DNA from: Shinisaurus crocodilurus
Lineage: Eukaryota > Chordata > Lepidosauria > Squamata > Shinisauridae
NCBI GenBank assembly: GCA_021292165.1
Contig: CM037876.1
Location: 112,535,379-112,599,378 of the forward strand
Direction of reading: 5' to 3'
DNA: 64,000 nucleotides
Part shown: in pieces, positions 31,621 to 41,982 of the stretch
How the letters are laid out: every line of letters begins with the position of its first letter
Numbering within the stretch: position 1 is the stretch's first letter
Notes under the pieces: generated by a model
Seen by the model: only the letters and a program-made list of their open reading frames with translations
Told to the model about the DNA's origin: nothing
Database searches by the model: none
Position numbers and translations under genes: made by a program

Positions 31621-32470
31621 AAATAAATAAATAAATTTCTTTTTCAATTGATTTTAAAGTCTAACTCACTATAGGATTAAATTTACCAACTATCCATTTA
31701 TGTTGATTTGCCTAAGGGAAGAGTGGGGAATCCCTTTCAAGTCTGTGGGGCCCCTTTTTTTTACTGCATAACCCTCTGGGAGGGACAGGACATACCAGAG
31801 GTGGGCATGGCCAAAGCCAAAGCCAAATGTGGGTGGCGCCAAAGCAGTATCATCTATCTCCCTTCTTGCTCTCTCTCACCAGTTTCTTTCTCTCCTTTTT
31901 CTTCTCCTTCTCTCACTCTCCATCTCCTCTTTCCCCTCCTTGGTTCTCTTTCTCTCCCTCCCTTCTCCCACTACATTTTCTCTCTGGCATTGAGAAAGGG
32001 GCTCCTCTTTCTTAGTACAAAAAGAGAAATCCATGCAAGCCGGTGATACAGGAAAATATCACTGCCCAACAGTCTTCTTGTCTGAGCTGATGTAGGTGGT
32101 CTCAGAGGTGATGTTGAAAACTCTCAAGACTGTCCTGAGCAGCCTTGCAACATACATGCAACATACATGCAGAAGCTGCCCCTTCAGTCCAGGGCAGCTC
32201 AGGACATCATAACTGACAACATCATGTATGTATTTCAAATTATACCTGGCTCTACACATGTGGCAAGCTACACGCTTTATTTGGTTTTCGGCTCTGGATA
32301 GGTGAGGGGATGTAGGGGCGGAGGTGATTTGCATATTTCCTTTTAATTGACAAAGGTGGGATTTCAACTCACGTGGGTTCTGAAATTCTGCAGGAGTGGG
32401 GAAATTCTGCAGGAGTCAGGGAACCAATTAAGATGGTCCCCTTCTGCAGGCTGATGGCAAAGACAATGAC
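31621..32470. other. No recognised gene; pyrimidine-rich stretch
   Basis: A CT-rich low-complexity segment at about 31855-31990 creates chance frames. Nothing else recognised. Confidence 0.35.
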
Positions 32471-32566
32471 TTGAGCAGTGGAGTCATATTTAAATGGCTC
32501 CATTGGCTCCCACTTGGTTTCCATGCCCAATTCAAAGTGGTGGTATTGATCTTTAAAGTCCTAAAT

Positions 32567-32854
32567 CAGGGGTAGGCAGCTTGTGGCCCACCATATTGTT
32601 TGACCTACAACACCTGTGATCCTTCATGCTGGCTAGATTTCATAGATCATAGAGTTGGAAGGAGCCTACAAGGCCATCAAGTCCAACCCCCTGCACAATG
32701 CAGGAAACTAGAGGAGGGGTCTCCCATCCAAGTAATAACCAGGCCTGACCCTGCTTAGCTTTCCACGCTCAGACAAGCTGAGTCAGCGTGAGCCACAGGC
32801 CAGATGGGAGTTTTGGCCCTCCAGATGTTTTGGCCTACAAGTTGCCCACCCCTG
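32567..32854. mobile_element. hAT MITE, CAGGGGTGGGCAAC type, split by a SINE
   Basis: CAGGGGTAGGCAGCTTGTGG at the left and the inverse ending GTTGCCCACCCCTG at the right. Target duplication TCCTAAAT (32559-32566) and CCCTAAAT (32855-32862), 7/8. A 5S/CR1 SINE occupies 32635-32802 near its centre. Confidence 0.85.
32635..32802 (-). repeat. 5S rRNA-derived composite SINE with CR1-like tail (copy 2)
   Basis: Same structure as at 29546 and 48348: minus-strand head GGCCTGTGGCTCACGCTGAC, the 5S-like GGAAAGCTAAGCAGGGTCAG and CCTGGTTATTACTTGGATGG, then a CR1-like tail ending CTATGATCTATGAAATCT. Inserted inside a hAT MITE. Confidence 0.85.
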
Positions 32855-33315
32855 CCCTAAATGGTCTGGACTCAGAATACCTTACTGCCTGCTCCTATAT
32901 GGACTTACCCATATCTTGAGAACTTACTGTAGGTCTTACTGTAGGCCTTACTGTAGGTCCCTCTGATCTCTGCAGTACAAATTTAAGGTTACATGGAACA
33001 GGGCCTTTTTGACAATGGCACTAATGTTGTAGAGCTCGCTCCCCGGAGAAGTTGCTCCACCTCCTCTCAGTTTGTGTTTAGCAGAAAGCAAAGGCTGTGA
33101 TTTGGCAGAGGGGCTTTGACATCCTCCAAGTAGAATGCTTGTGCTCTTCCTATTGTTTAACGAATTAATTATTGGTTTCTATTTTGCTTTATTCATTTAT
33201 TAAGTTTTTATCCAGCGTTCTAATTTGGATTTTATATTAGCAAGCTGCCTTGGAGATCTTTCTTTCTTCTTCTTCAAAAGGTGGGATATAAATATTTTAG
33301 TAAATATATGAGTAA

Positions 33316-34320
33316 CACTTCAGTCCCAGGTATACTTACTAAGAAGTTTAAGTTCCACTGAATATAAAACAGCTATAAATTCACTTACTTTCCTTTGTTT
33401 GAAAGCAAATTTTCTCTTATCTCCAATATCCCTGAATTATGTCATACATAATTATGAAAGAATTATGTCTTTCCCCCTTCTATGTTAAATGTTGTCTGTA
33501 TTTTATACAAAATAGGTGGGATAAACATTTTCTAAACAAACAAATACTGTGGACTATAGTTGTTGAATATAGATTTTGTCCTTTTCTGTTGGCGGCTCAC
33601 AAATGGTTTGAATTAAAAAAAATCAAGTTGAAGGAAGAATCCTCAAAGGATTTATTCTGACAGCTACTATATAAGAATTGGCCTTTGCATTTAAAGGTCC
33701 ATGTCAAATATAAGCAAGATGCTAAAGATAGAACAAAAACAGTGGAACATTGCCAGCACACTGTCCTCCTCGCACAGCATGCAAAATCCATACCACTGAC
33801 ATTTCAGTATGTGGTATAAAGATCACGAAGCTGCAGAGGAAACGCAAGCATATTGCTGTAATCAGTACCCTACTTATTTTAGGAAGTTGTGTGTCTTTCA
33901 CCCATACTACATTCCAAAAACTGAAGAAGGGTATGGAAAGGCCTTCCCTTGAATAAAATAGGTCTCCTTTATAATTTGCGCTTATCCACCTGGACAACAT
34001 ATGTCTGAAATGGAAATCCCAGCATACCCTGCTCAAAGGAAACAAACGATCTTTTGGATTTACTTATACCATACATCTGCTGCAGATACTGCTCTAGAAA
34101 ACATTCCCTCGATGAACTAATATCATTTATCTTTGTCATATTTATGTCTCCTCAAGGAACAGTATTTCCAGTTTATTAAGTAACTTGGCAAACTTGAATT
34201 TATATAACATTCAAGGTATCTGTAGAGAAAATAAGTTGTTTTTATAGGAAAAAAAGTTACAAAATTCAACGTCTTAAGAGTTGATATGCTTTTATGGACT
34301 GGTTTTACACGCACTAGCTT
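33316..34320. other. No recognised gene or repeat
   Basis: AT-rich intron-like sequence. The open frames here are short, uncharacterised and without splice or family support. Confidence 0.35.
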
Positions 34321-34760
34321 CATTCAGACATAACAATAAACCATGGTTTATGATTATGGAAAACAAGTTGCAGCAGCCTCAGACTTGTACTCCTCCCTTC
34401 CCCTTTCTTCCTCTAGCCTGGTCAGAAGGAGTTCAGAAGCTTTTGTTTCCATTTTAAACTAACCACAGTTAAGCATTATGTCTAAACCTGGACATAGTAT
34501 GATTAGTTTTAATTATGGTTAGTTGAAACAAGCCTTCTTCAAACTATGGCTTATGAAGCTTGTTTGTTTCATAGTAACCATAGTTAAGGTTAACCGCAGC
34601 TTACCAATGCTAAACTGTGGCTAATTAAAACGAAGCAAAAGCATCTGATCTCACAGCCATGATGGACAAGGACAGGGGGAGTGGAGAATGCACAAGCCTG
34701 AGGCTTGTACATGCAACAACAAACAATGGTTGAGCATTAAATCCAAACCAGGCTTTTAGA
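34321..34760. mobile_element. Large imperfect fold-back element, about 440 bp
   Basis: The left end CAGACATAACAATAAACCAT and the inverse of the right end (CAAACCTGG..CTCAACCATTG type) mark two arms. The left inner part GCTTTTGTTTCC and AACCACAGTTAAGCATT is matched by inverse GCTTTTGCTTCG and AGCCACAGTTTAGCATT from the right. The centre lies near 34545. No coding content. Superfamily unknown. Confidence 0.6.
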
Positions 34761-34770
34761 GTTCATTCCT

Positions 34771-34862
34771 ATTTATTTATTTATTATATTCATACCCCGC
34801 CTTTTTTCCTTCCAGGAACCCAAGGCGGCTTACAGAATCCTCCTCCTCCTCTCCATTTTATG
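34771..34862 (-). repeat. SINE 3' end (L2-like tail), minus strand, truncated
   Basis: TATTTATTTATTATATTCAT, ACCCCGCCTTTTTTCC and GGAACCCAAGGCGGCTTAC is the antisense tail of the tRNA-derived SINE found at 24.9, 44.8 and 53.6 kb. The head is absent. Confidence 0.75.
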
Positions 34863-34983
34863 AGCATTTTGGTGTGTAACATAATCCTAGCTTTAATTTT
34901 TCTCAGAGTAAACCAGGGAGAACTATTACAGTTATATGTAAATTATTTTTTTAGACAGCTTTTTATTTTCACATTATGTCATT

Positions 34984-35090
34984 GGGTGAGTTCGCACAAC
35001 ACAGCAACCCACTCTGCAAATAAGCTACACAGAACAACCAGCGGTGCACCTGACAGACGAACGAGCTTACCGCAAAATAGGAATAACTGA
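34984..35090. repeat. Partial terminus of the 8.1/16.8 kb fold-back element family
   Basis: GGGTGAGTTCGCACAACACA, then AAGCTACACAG and GACAGACGAACGAGC, parallels the inverted termini flanking the LINE at 8.15 and 16.8 kb. Confidence 0.45.
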
Positions 35091-35199
35091 ATAAAATGTA
35101 CACAGATGTTTCACTTTTCTTGTAAAAAGTTAAACACAGATTATTCTAAAATTACACCTGCTTTTAAATAGACCACTTTTTTAAACACTATGCCTCTGT

Positions 35200-36170
35200 T
35201 TATTTTTATCTATTTATTTATTTAATACATTTTCATACCGCCCAATAGCCAAAGCTCTCTGGGCGGTTTACAACAGTTAAAACCATAAAATACAATATAA
35301 CTATAAAATTTAAAACCATATACAGTCATACCTTGGATTGAGAGCATAATTCTTTCCGGAAACGTGCTTGTAATCCAAAACACTCTTATATCAAAACGAA
35401 ATCCCCCAAAAAAAATTGTACAGAGATTTTTAATTTAAGCCGTACTACACTACTTGTATTGCAAGACGTCGCTTGTATATCAAGTAAAAAAAATATAAAT
35501 AAATATTTAAAAGTTTGCTTGTCTTGCAAAACGCTCTCAAACCAAGTTACTTGCAATCCAAGGTATTACTGTATTAAAACAAACAGCAAAGCTAGCAGCA
35601 GTTCAAATTACAGCAACAGAGTTAAAAACTACCAAATAAAAATTATTAAGATGATTAAATTGCCTGGGAGAAAAAAAGGGCTTCACCTAGGCGCCGAAAA
35701 GAGTACAATGTGGGCGCCAGGCGAGCCTCTTTGGGGAGCTCATTCCACAAACGGGGTGCCACAGCAGAAAAGACCCTCCTCCTGGTAGCCACCTGCCTCA
35801 CTTTCTTTGGCAGGGGTTCTCGGAGAAGGACTGCTGATGAAGTTATTAGTGTCCAGGCAGGTACATATGGGAGGAGACAATCCTTCAGATACCCTGGCCC
35901 CAATCCGTTTAGGGCTTGAATGTTAGTACCAGCACTTTGAATTGGGCCCAGAAACAGACTGGCAGGCAGTGCAGATGAGAAAGCACTGGCATAATATGTT
36001 CACATCGGCCAGTCCCCGTTAATAATCTTGCTGCCCTATTTTGGACCAGCTGAAGTTTCCGGACCGGTTTCAAAGGCAGCCCACGTATAACGCATTGCAG
36101 TAATCCAAATGAGAGGTTACCAGAGCATGGATAACTGTAGTTAGGCTATCTCTGTCCAGATCTGATGCCC
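35200..36170 (-). mobile_element. L2-type LINE C terminus and 3' tail, with nested Tigger-like MITE
   Basis: Minus strand: an 82-codon open piece (35655-35903) with RRRVFSAVAPRLWNELPKEA and LYSFRRLGEALFFSQAI. Further codons upstream to about 36170 come from the VIHALVTSHLDYCNA-type region in decayed form. The tail at 35210-35280 is CCGCCCAGAGAGCTTTGGC in antisense. The 249-bp MITE at 35323-35571 is inserted in the 3' UTR. Confidence 0.75.
35323..35571. mobile_element. Tigger/mariner-like MITE, 249 bp, TA target duplication
   Basis: CAGTCATACCTTGGATTG at the left and the inverse of AATCCAAGGTATTACTG at the right, flanked by TA at 35321-35322 and 35572-35573. Identical length to the 57357 copy and in the opposite orientation. 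The CAG tip, TA duplication and AT-rich interior fit Tigger/pogo-like non-autonomous elements. Confidence 0.8.
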
Positions 36171-36251
36171 AAACACTCAATTGTAACACAGCTGAGGTAG
36201 CATACACAATACAAACTGAGTGTGATAAACATGTATATAAGTTTAACTAAC

Positions 36252-36428
36252 CTGACTGCTTTGTCTTTGCTCTTGCATTGCATCTTCAATTGCTTGAGCA
36301 ATCTTTTCACGCTCTTTATTTCGCTCTGCTTGCCATAATTCCTTTTCTTCTTCATGAAGCTTTTTCATATTTTCCCTTTCTGTTTTTATTGCTGTCATAA
36401 CAGCAGCTTGCATGTCTTGTTTTTCAAT
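36252..36428 (-). CDS. CCDC91: CCDC91 coding exon (59 codons), coiled coil
   Basis: Reads IEKQDMQAAVMTAIKTEREN, MKKLHEEEKELWQAERNKER and ends AMQEQRQSSQ. It corresponds to the CCDC91 segment containing EERELWKTEHAKDQEK as I recall the human protein. The acceptor ends TGATTTACAG and the donor is GTTAGT (GT with weaker +3/+4 context). Exon length 177 bases, phase 0 at both ends. The pattern of charged heptads fits a long parallel coiled coil. It joins in frame to 44329-44397 upstream (7900-base intron) and 25664-25777 downstream (10474-base intron). Confidence 0.92.
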
Positions 36429-36528
36429 CTGTAAATCAAATAGCAAAGTTAAACTGGAAATAGATATTACTAATCAAACTATTTATTTACATATGTATAC
36501 AACTGAAACCTGCTAACTGTTTAGAGCA

Positions 36529-36650
36529 GGGCTGTCCAACCTTTGGTCCCCAGATGTTGCTGATCTACAGCTCCCAGCATACCCAGCCAGCATGGCTAAT
36601 GGCAAGGGATTCTGGGAGCTATAGTCCAGCAACACCTGTTGTAGAGGATC
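36529..36650. mobile_element. hAT MITE, CAGGGCT type, partial
   Basis: CAGGGCTGTCCAACCTTTGG and GTCCCCAGATGTTGCTG on the left, with an internal inverse (GGGAGCTATAGTCCAGCAAC). The right terminus is lost. Closest to the copy at 57632-57769. It lies about 100 bases upstream, in CCDC91 sense, of the 36252-36428 exon. Confidence 0.6.
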
Positions 36651-37058
36651 CCTGAGTCTGGGGATCAGTGGGAGAGAAATCCCTGCCCTTCCTCCAAGTG
36701 AGGAGGAGAAATGCGAATCTTCTTCACTGGCAGCTAATTTTGAATACAGATGGGAGATTGTAATGTCTCCTCCACACTAAGAAAACTCACCTACCTGCCA
36801 ACTAACCATGGACAGAGGCCAGCATAAAACCTCCCACCAAGTGAGGCAGGAAGGCGTATCACCACCCTCTCTTGTCTCCACCACTCAAGAGGCATACTCT
36901 CACTCCATCCTCTTCCTCTCCCCCCCCATCCATGGCCACTCTTGTCTGCCTCCCCCTCAATGCCTCACTTTGACGGGTGAAAAATCCATTTGGTTCACAT
37001 TATAATGCAAACTTACTAAATTTGTACTTCCCAAACCTACACATGAACCAGAACAGTT
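36651..37058. other. No recognised feature
   Basis: Intron-like; nothing recognised. Confidence 0.35.
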
Positions 37059-37059
37059 A

Positions 37060-37468
37060 CCCGTATATACTCAAGTATAAGTCGACCCTAATATAAGTCG
37101 AGGCCCCTAATTTCACCCCCCAAAACTGGGAAAACTTATTGCCTCCAGTATAAGTCTAGGGTGGGAAATGTACGAGGGGAGACTCCCGCCGCCACCCCCA
37201 GACACCCCCCGCCACCGTACCTGCACCCGCCGCCGCCGAAGCCCCGCCACTGCCAAAGCTTCAGCGGCGGCGGGTGCAGGTACGGGGGTGGGGGTGGGGT
37301 GTCTGGGGGTGGCGGCAGGGGTCCTGGGGGTGGAGGGGGGTGCCTGGCGGTGCCTTGCGGTGGCGGCGGGGGTCCTGGGGGGGGCGCTGACCCAAGTATA
37401 AGTCGAGGGGGCATTTTTCAGCACAAAAAATGTGCTGAAAAACTCGACTTATATTTGAGTATATACGG
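37060..37468. mobile_element. Mariner/Tigger-like MITE with GC-rich palindromic core
   Basis: Ends CCCGTATATACTCAAGTATA and, inverted, CCGTATATACTCAAATATAA, both followed by AGTCGA, with TA on each side (37058-37059 and 37469-37470). Further TATAAGTCGA copies sit inside. The core 37180-37390 is GC-rich and contains an inverted repeat (GTACCTGCACCCGCCGCCG and its inverse, near 37218-37285). Overlapping open frames over the core are composition artefacts. Confidence 0.75.
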
Positions 37469-37469
37469 T

Positions 37470-38445
37470 ATATGGCAGTATTTGCACTCTTCAGAATTTT
37501 GTGATGCACAAATACAAAATCCATGTATCTTACAGAGAAGTGCACACAAAAATGCACATATTACAAAACAATGTGCACAAAAATGTGTATATTATGGAAA
37601 GCACATTATTTTAGTGGTAATTGATTGCAAAAATGGATAAATTTGGAAAAGTGCATACAAAAGTGTGTATACTTTGTGAAGTGTACAAAAATTGTATATT
37701 TTGAAAAATGCACATGAAAATATGTACAAATTTTCATGCGGACTTTTGAAAAATTGCAAACTGAAGCGAAATACAACGAATGTAGCATTGAAGAAAAAAA
37801 AGAGAAACTGAACAAAATCAAGCTTGACAGATTTTGCCAAACCTATCTAAGCTACCTATTAATAATCTATGCCATTTTAATTATAACTTGAAGGGGTAAA
37901 AATTAAGAGTGGCAGTACAATTTAAAAAACTTTTGATTGAATAAATCTCAATGTGACACAATACTGATGCTATTAAAAAGATAATTAGTCATTACATTTT
38001 GCAATAGCTGCTAATTTCCTATTACAGATTCTTGTTCATTAAATCAGGGCTCCTCCTCATAATCATTTCAGTGCAGGGTCGTGTCAAGAAAGTCTGGCAT
38101 ATGCCAGAGTTGCTTCTGCTTGAGTCAAGCCCATCATGTGAACATGTCAATACATGCTGGATTCAACTTTGTGTTTCCAAGCCATCAAAAAAACAAAACA
38201 AAAAAAAAGTTTCAAGAAGTTTTTTCCCCGGCTTTTAGTTTTATTTTGAGCTGCTTCTAGGTTATTTTAGGGCCAATCTGAAAGCATCCTTCCCCACTTT
38301 GCCACCTTGTTTGCAAGCTGCAAACAAGCCCCCCCCCTTTTCAGCATTCCCCCCCCAGCGGTCCTTCAGAAACAGCTGCATTAAGTATACTTGGGTGTAA
38401 AAAGACAAGGCAGAAATTATTAGCATGAATTATTAATGGTTTAAT
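37470..38445. other. Degenerate AAATGTGCACA-type repeats; otherwise unassigned
   Basis: From 37500 to 37740 there are about ten loosely spaced copies of motifs such as GTGCACACAAAAATG, GCACATATTACA and GTGCACAAAAATGTGTA. No gene. The remainder is AT-rich with poly-C and poly-A runs. Confidence 0.4.
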
Positions 38446-38454
38446 GGTTTATTA

Positions 38455-39225
38455 ACGGCTAGGCGGAATGCCACAGAACTGTGTCCTAAGTCCTGTGCTG
38501 TTCAACATTTTTATGAATGACCTGGATGAGGCTGTAGAGGAATTGGTTATCAAATTTGCAGATGACACAAAGCTAGGAGGGATATCCCGCACTGCAGAAG
38601 ACAGAGTCAAGATTCAAAAGGGTTTCGAACATTGGGCTGAAATTAACAAGATGAAACTCAACAGAGATAAGTGTAAAGCCTTGCATTTAGGTATAAAACA
38701 ATCAGGGGCCAAGTACAGGATGGGGAAAACCTGGCTTGGTAGGAGTGCATTTGAAAAGGACCTAGGTGTCTTGGTGGATCACAAAGTGAATATGAGCCAG
38801 CAGTGTGATGTGGCTGCTAAAAAAGCGAATGCAATCTTTAGTTGCATTAAGAGAAATATAGTGTCCAGGTCACGGGAAGGAATAGTTCTGCTCTATTCTG
38901 CATTAGTCAGATTGTATTTGAAATACTGTGTCCAATTCTGGGTACCACATTTAAGAAGGACATTGAGAAACCAGGGTGTGTCCGAAGAAGAGCAAATAGA
39001 ATGGTGAGGGGTCTGAAAACCAAGTCCTGTGAGGAGCAGTTGAAAGAGCTAGGTATGTTTAGCCCGGAGAAGAGACGATTAAGGGGAGACATGTCAGCGG
39101 TCCTTACACATCTGAAAGGCTGTCATGCAGAAGGGCGAGCAAATTGTTCTCTGTTGCTCCAGAGGGCAGGACTAGAACGAAGGGGTGGAAACCGCAGGGA
39201 AGTAGATTTCAGGCAAACATTACAG
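38455..39225 (+). mobile_element. CR1 LINE ORF2 C-terminal fragment
   Basis: An open piece at 38468-39007 contains SPVLFNIFMNDLDEAVEEL, the RT box FADDTKLGG, NRDKCKALHLGIKQSGAKYR, EKDLGVLVDHKVNMSQQCDV and YSALVRLYLKYCVQFWVPH. A frameshift near 39000 leads to [20 protein letters not shown] and KRRLRGDM. 5' truncated within RT and 3' truncated before the CR1 end repeats. The catalytic Asp pair is intact in this copy. Confidence 0.9.
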
Positions 39226-39769
39226 GGTTGCCACTAAAATTTCCTTTTCCATTTCCCTGACTAACATTTGTCGATTGCCCTGACCATCATTCAAAAATAA
39301 CTCCAAGTTAAAATAATTCATAGGTTGCATTACATTAAATAACAGTTTTATTAAATGGTTTAAAACTACACAAGTACTGAAAGGCATTTTGTGTGTGTGT
39401 GGTTAAGATAGGAGCTTCAATCTGAGTTTCTTTAAACGCTGACTGTTAACTGAAGAAACACATCTGTTTTGAAATTGCACTAAAATTACACCAACATGGA
39501 AACTTCAATGAAAGTAATCTCTAAACAATGACAAATGTTAGAACATTTTTGTTCTTGTTTTAAAACTACAATAAAAATATATAAAAACTGAAATTCCATT
39601 GAATATTCCTTTTAACATGGCTTAACTGAAGCCACATTATGAAACTTAAGTTTTGAAATTGCAATAAAAAAATCAAGTTAGAAACTAGAGTACAAGTATT
39701 CTTTAAAGAATTATTAAATAAAGATACACAGTTATCATTTCTACAATTTTCTCTTTTTCTTCGGTAACT
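39226..39769. other. AT-rich; possible 3' flank of the hAT transposase relic
   Basis: No coding sequence. It lies downstream, in minus sense, of the relic and may be its 3' UTR, which is inference only. Confidence 0.35.
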
Positions 39770-41636
39770 CCCTTAATTTCTGATTGTTTCTTCTTCCATA
39801 TTAGCTTGTTTTCTCAGTCTTTTTTTTTTAGCTTTTTCAAGGTGTTGAATTTCTCCCTCAAGTTTCTTTTTTTCTTCTTTCTTCTGGGCTTCTTGTTGTT
39901 GCTTATGGCATTTAAGCTCTAAGCACTCTGTGTATTGTGTGTGAGCACAGTCTGACCAACTGCAACATACTCTTATTAATTACAACAGATTCGAGTCCTC
40001 CAGAACTCAGGACAGCATCGTAAACCTGACATTGACGGACAACAGTTTCTTCATGTAAATTCTCTAACAGCATTGACATTAATTGAAAATCCATTTTCAA
40101 CTGAAGCATTACCGTGAGACAGGCAGGGATGTTGAAGAGTCCTTGGTCTCGAGTCACGAGTCGAGTCACGAGTCTTTGGACCCGAGTCTCGAGTGCAAGT
40201 CCTTGGTCCAAAATGGTGACTCACGAGTCACTCCCAAAGCTGACTCCACGAGTCCCTATTAAAAGCAATGGGGTTTTTTCCCAACAAAATAAGGCTATTT
40301 CAGATGTGTGGCTTAAATAAATTCTAGGCACAAGTGTGCCTTTTTATTTCAAAACTCTGCAACTGATTTTGGCAAGAGCAGACCAGGCAGACAAACCCAA
40401 AATAGCCAGACAGGCAGAGGAGGCAGGGAACCCCAAAACAGGCAGGCAGAGGCCTTTGTCTTGGACAATTCAAACTGTGGAACTAGTTAAGAAGAGACCA
40501 GGCAGGCAGAGGAGGTTGGGAACTCCAAACAGGCAGGCAGAGGCAGCCAAACCCAAAATGTCTGAAAGGTTGCATTTTAGGAAAATGATTTTAAAAAAAT
40601 AAACTTGCTGTACTTCCTAAAACCTATCCATGTTGCATTTGAGGAACACAATTTTGGAACACGAGTCCTTGGACTCGAGTCGAGTCTCGAGTCCCATTAA
40701 TAATATTGGGACTCGAGTCAGAGGGGGGACTCAGTCCAACTCATGAGTCGAGTCCTGGAGTCCGAGTCCCCATCCCTGGAGACAGGATAAAGCACATTTT
40801 GACAACATTCCATAGGTCTGAGCATTTCTTGTTGGCCATCAAAATACCACTGTAAAATGTATCCAGTCCAACTTTATTATTTTGCTTTGCCATGTACGCT
40901 TGAAACGGAGTCTTGAATTCATTGTGGGCAGCTGTGGTTAAAACACTGTATTGTTGCTTTGATATTTCAGCTGTTGTGTCATCGATTCAATTTCCTGCAT
41001 GTAGAAGTTCCAGTACGGTCCCTATTCTGGTGATTCCAATATTTGGTTTGTGTTTAATGATAGTAGGATCCAATGCTGATAAGCCACGAACCATCTTGAA
41101 CTTCAAAGGATTGCTCTCAACCAACTTTACAACAACTGCTACTACCATATTTTGACATTCTAGAGAAAACGTGGCCACTTGACGTTCAGCTTAGTTTCTT
41201 TTAAGAGCTTCTTTGCTGCAAAGTCAATTTTGACCTTCCTTCTGTCAAACAAGTGCTCAGATAGTTTCATGTCAATTGTTAACAATTGGGATCCAGATGA
41301 CAATTTTTTCAGCTTTTCTGATTTTATGCAACAACTAATTAACTTCCTGATTAGCTCATGAAGCTCTTCATACAAAAAAGGTGTCAATAATTTTTGGCTT
41401 TGAAACCTTTGTAGAAATGGTTCAAAATATCCAGCAATCGTTTTCATGAAAGCCATTTTGCATTTTGTGAGTGGAAATTGCACTGCAGCTTTTACACAAC
41501 TTGCAGGTTTACTGTTTGGGAGTTTTGCTTCTTCCACATACTTCTTGACCTTATCAAAAACAGTGATGGTGTAGGGTAGAAAGTGCTTATTCTCTGAAAT
41601 CCAAAAGCAGCAAAACCCCATTCGCAAGCTTTTCAT
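39770..41636 (-). pseudogene. hAT-superfamily transposase-like C-terminal relic
   Basis: The minus-strand open piece 41160-41636 includes KTIAGYFEPFLQRFQSQKLL and TPFLYEELHELIRKLISC, then KVKIDFAAKKLLKETKLN. After a frameshift near 41180 it continues ECQNMVVAVVVKLVESNPLK, FKMVRGLSALDP and, past one stop near 40995, KCSDLWNVVKMCFILS. Removing the inserted 655-bp MITE and one target-site copy gives CFILSHGNASVENGFSIN, then LHEETVVRQCQVYDAVLSSG. This is the SHG-ASVERGFS type C-terminal (dimerisation-like) signature of a hAT-related protein family. At least two frameshifts, one stop and the insertion show that it is dead. The N-terminal part is missing. Confidence 0.7.
40124..40778. mobile_element. 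hAT MITE, 655 bp, exact 8-bp TSD, GAGTC-rich ends
   Basis: CAGGGATG at the left and CATCCCTG at the right, flanked by exact GAGACAGG at 40116-40123 and 40779-40786. Both subterminal regions are packed with GAGTC/GACTC units (for example TCGAGTCACGAGTCGAGTCA near 40147). These resemble subterminal transposase-binding repeats of hAT elements. The middle has imperfect CAGGCAG units. It is inserted in the coding part of the hAT relic. Confidence 0.92.
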
Positions 41637-41980
41637 TTAACTCTGCTCTGGCGGTGGCAGGAAGCAAAGCCTCCATCTCCATCATTCCGTTCACAAGCAT
41701 GGCCTCAGCACATGGAGCTATGTGCTGTCTGTATATTTGGGGAGCGGGGGCAGTGCTGAGTTTTCAGTTACTTTATACTTTGCTTTAAATCTTGTCTGTA
41801 AGGGAAGTGCAGTACTAGCAGGAATGTTCCGTTCCAGTGGATAATTTGCAGGTTACCTGCAATTGGGCAAATGTCTTGTGCTGCAGTCAGTGGGTGCTCT
41901 CAGTCAGTCCCAGACTGAGACAGATGGACTTGGAGTGCCATCCTGAATCTATTTCTTTGGGATCCCAAATAACTTCCAAG
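41637..41980. other. No recognised feature
   Basis: Upstream, in minus sense, of the hAT relic. No family match. Confidence 0.3.
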
Positions 41981-41982
41981 TA

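Larger units (their letters stand above)
32471..33315 (+). mobile_element. L2-type LINE fragment hosting nested insertions
   Basis: The left half at 32480-32566 reads FKWLHWLPLGFHAQFKVVVL and IFKVLN. After a nested MITE the frame resumes NGLDSEYLTACSYMDLPIS. Downstream are decayed C-terminal codons near 33000-33120 and an L2 3' tail with AAGCTGCCTTGGAGATC and AGGTGGGATATAAATA. A short tandem CTTACTGTAGG x3 lies at about 32924-32957. Confidence 0.75.

Noticed and set aside
33722..34045. A 107-codon minus-strand frame
   Set aside because: No recognisable domain, AT-rich, no splice context.
37161..37640. Pro/Gly-rich open frames on both strands
   Set aside because: Produced by the GC-rich palindromic core of a MITE; sequence is simple and mirrored on both strands.
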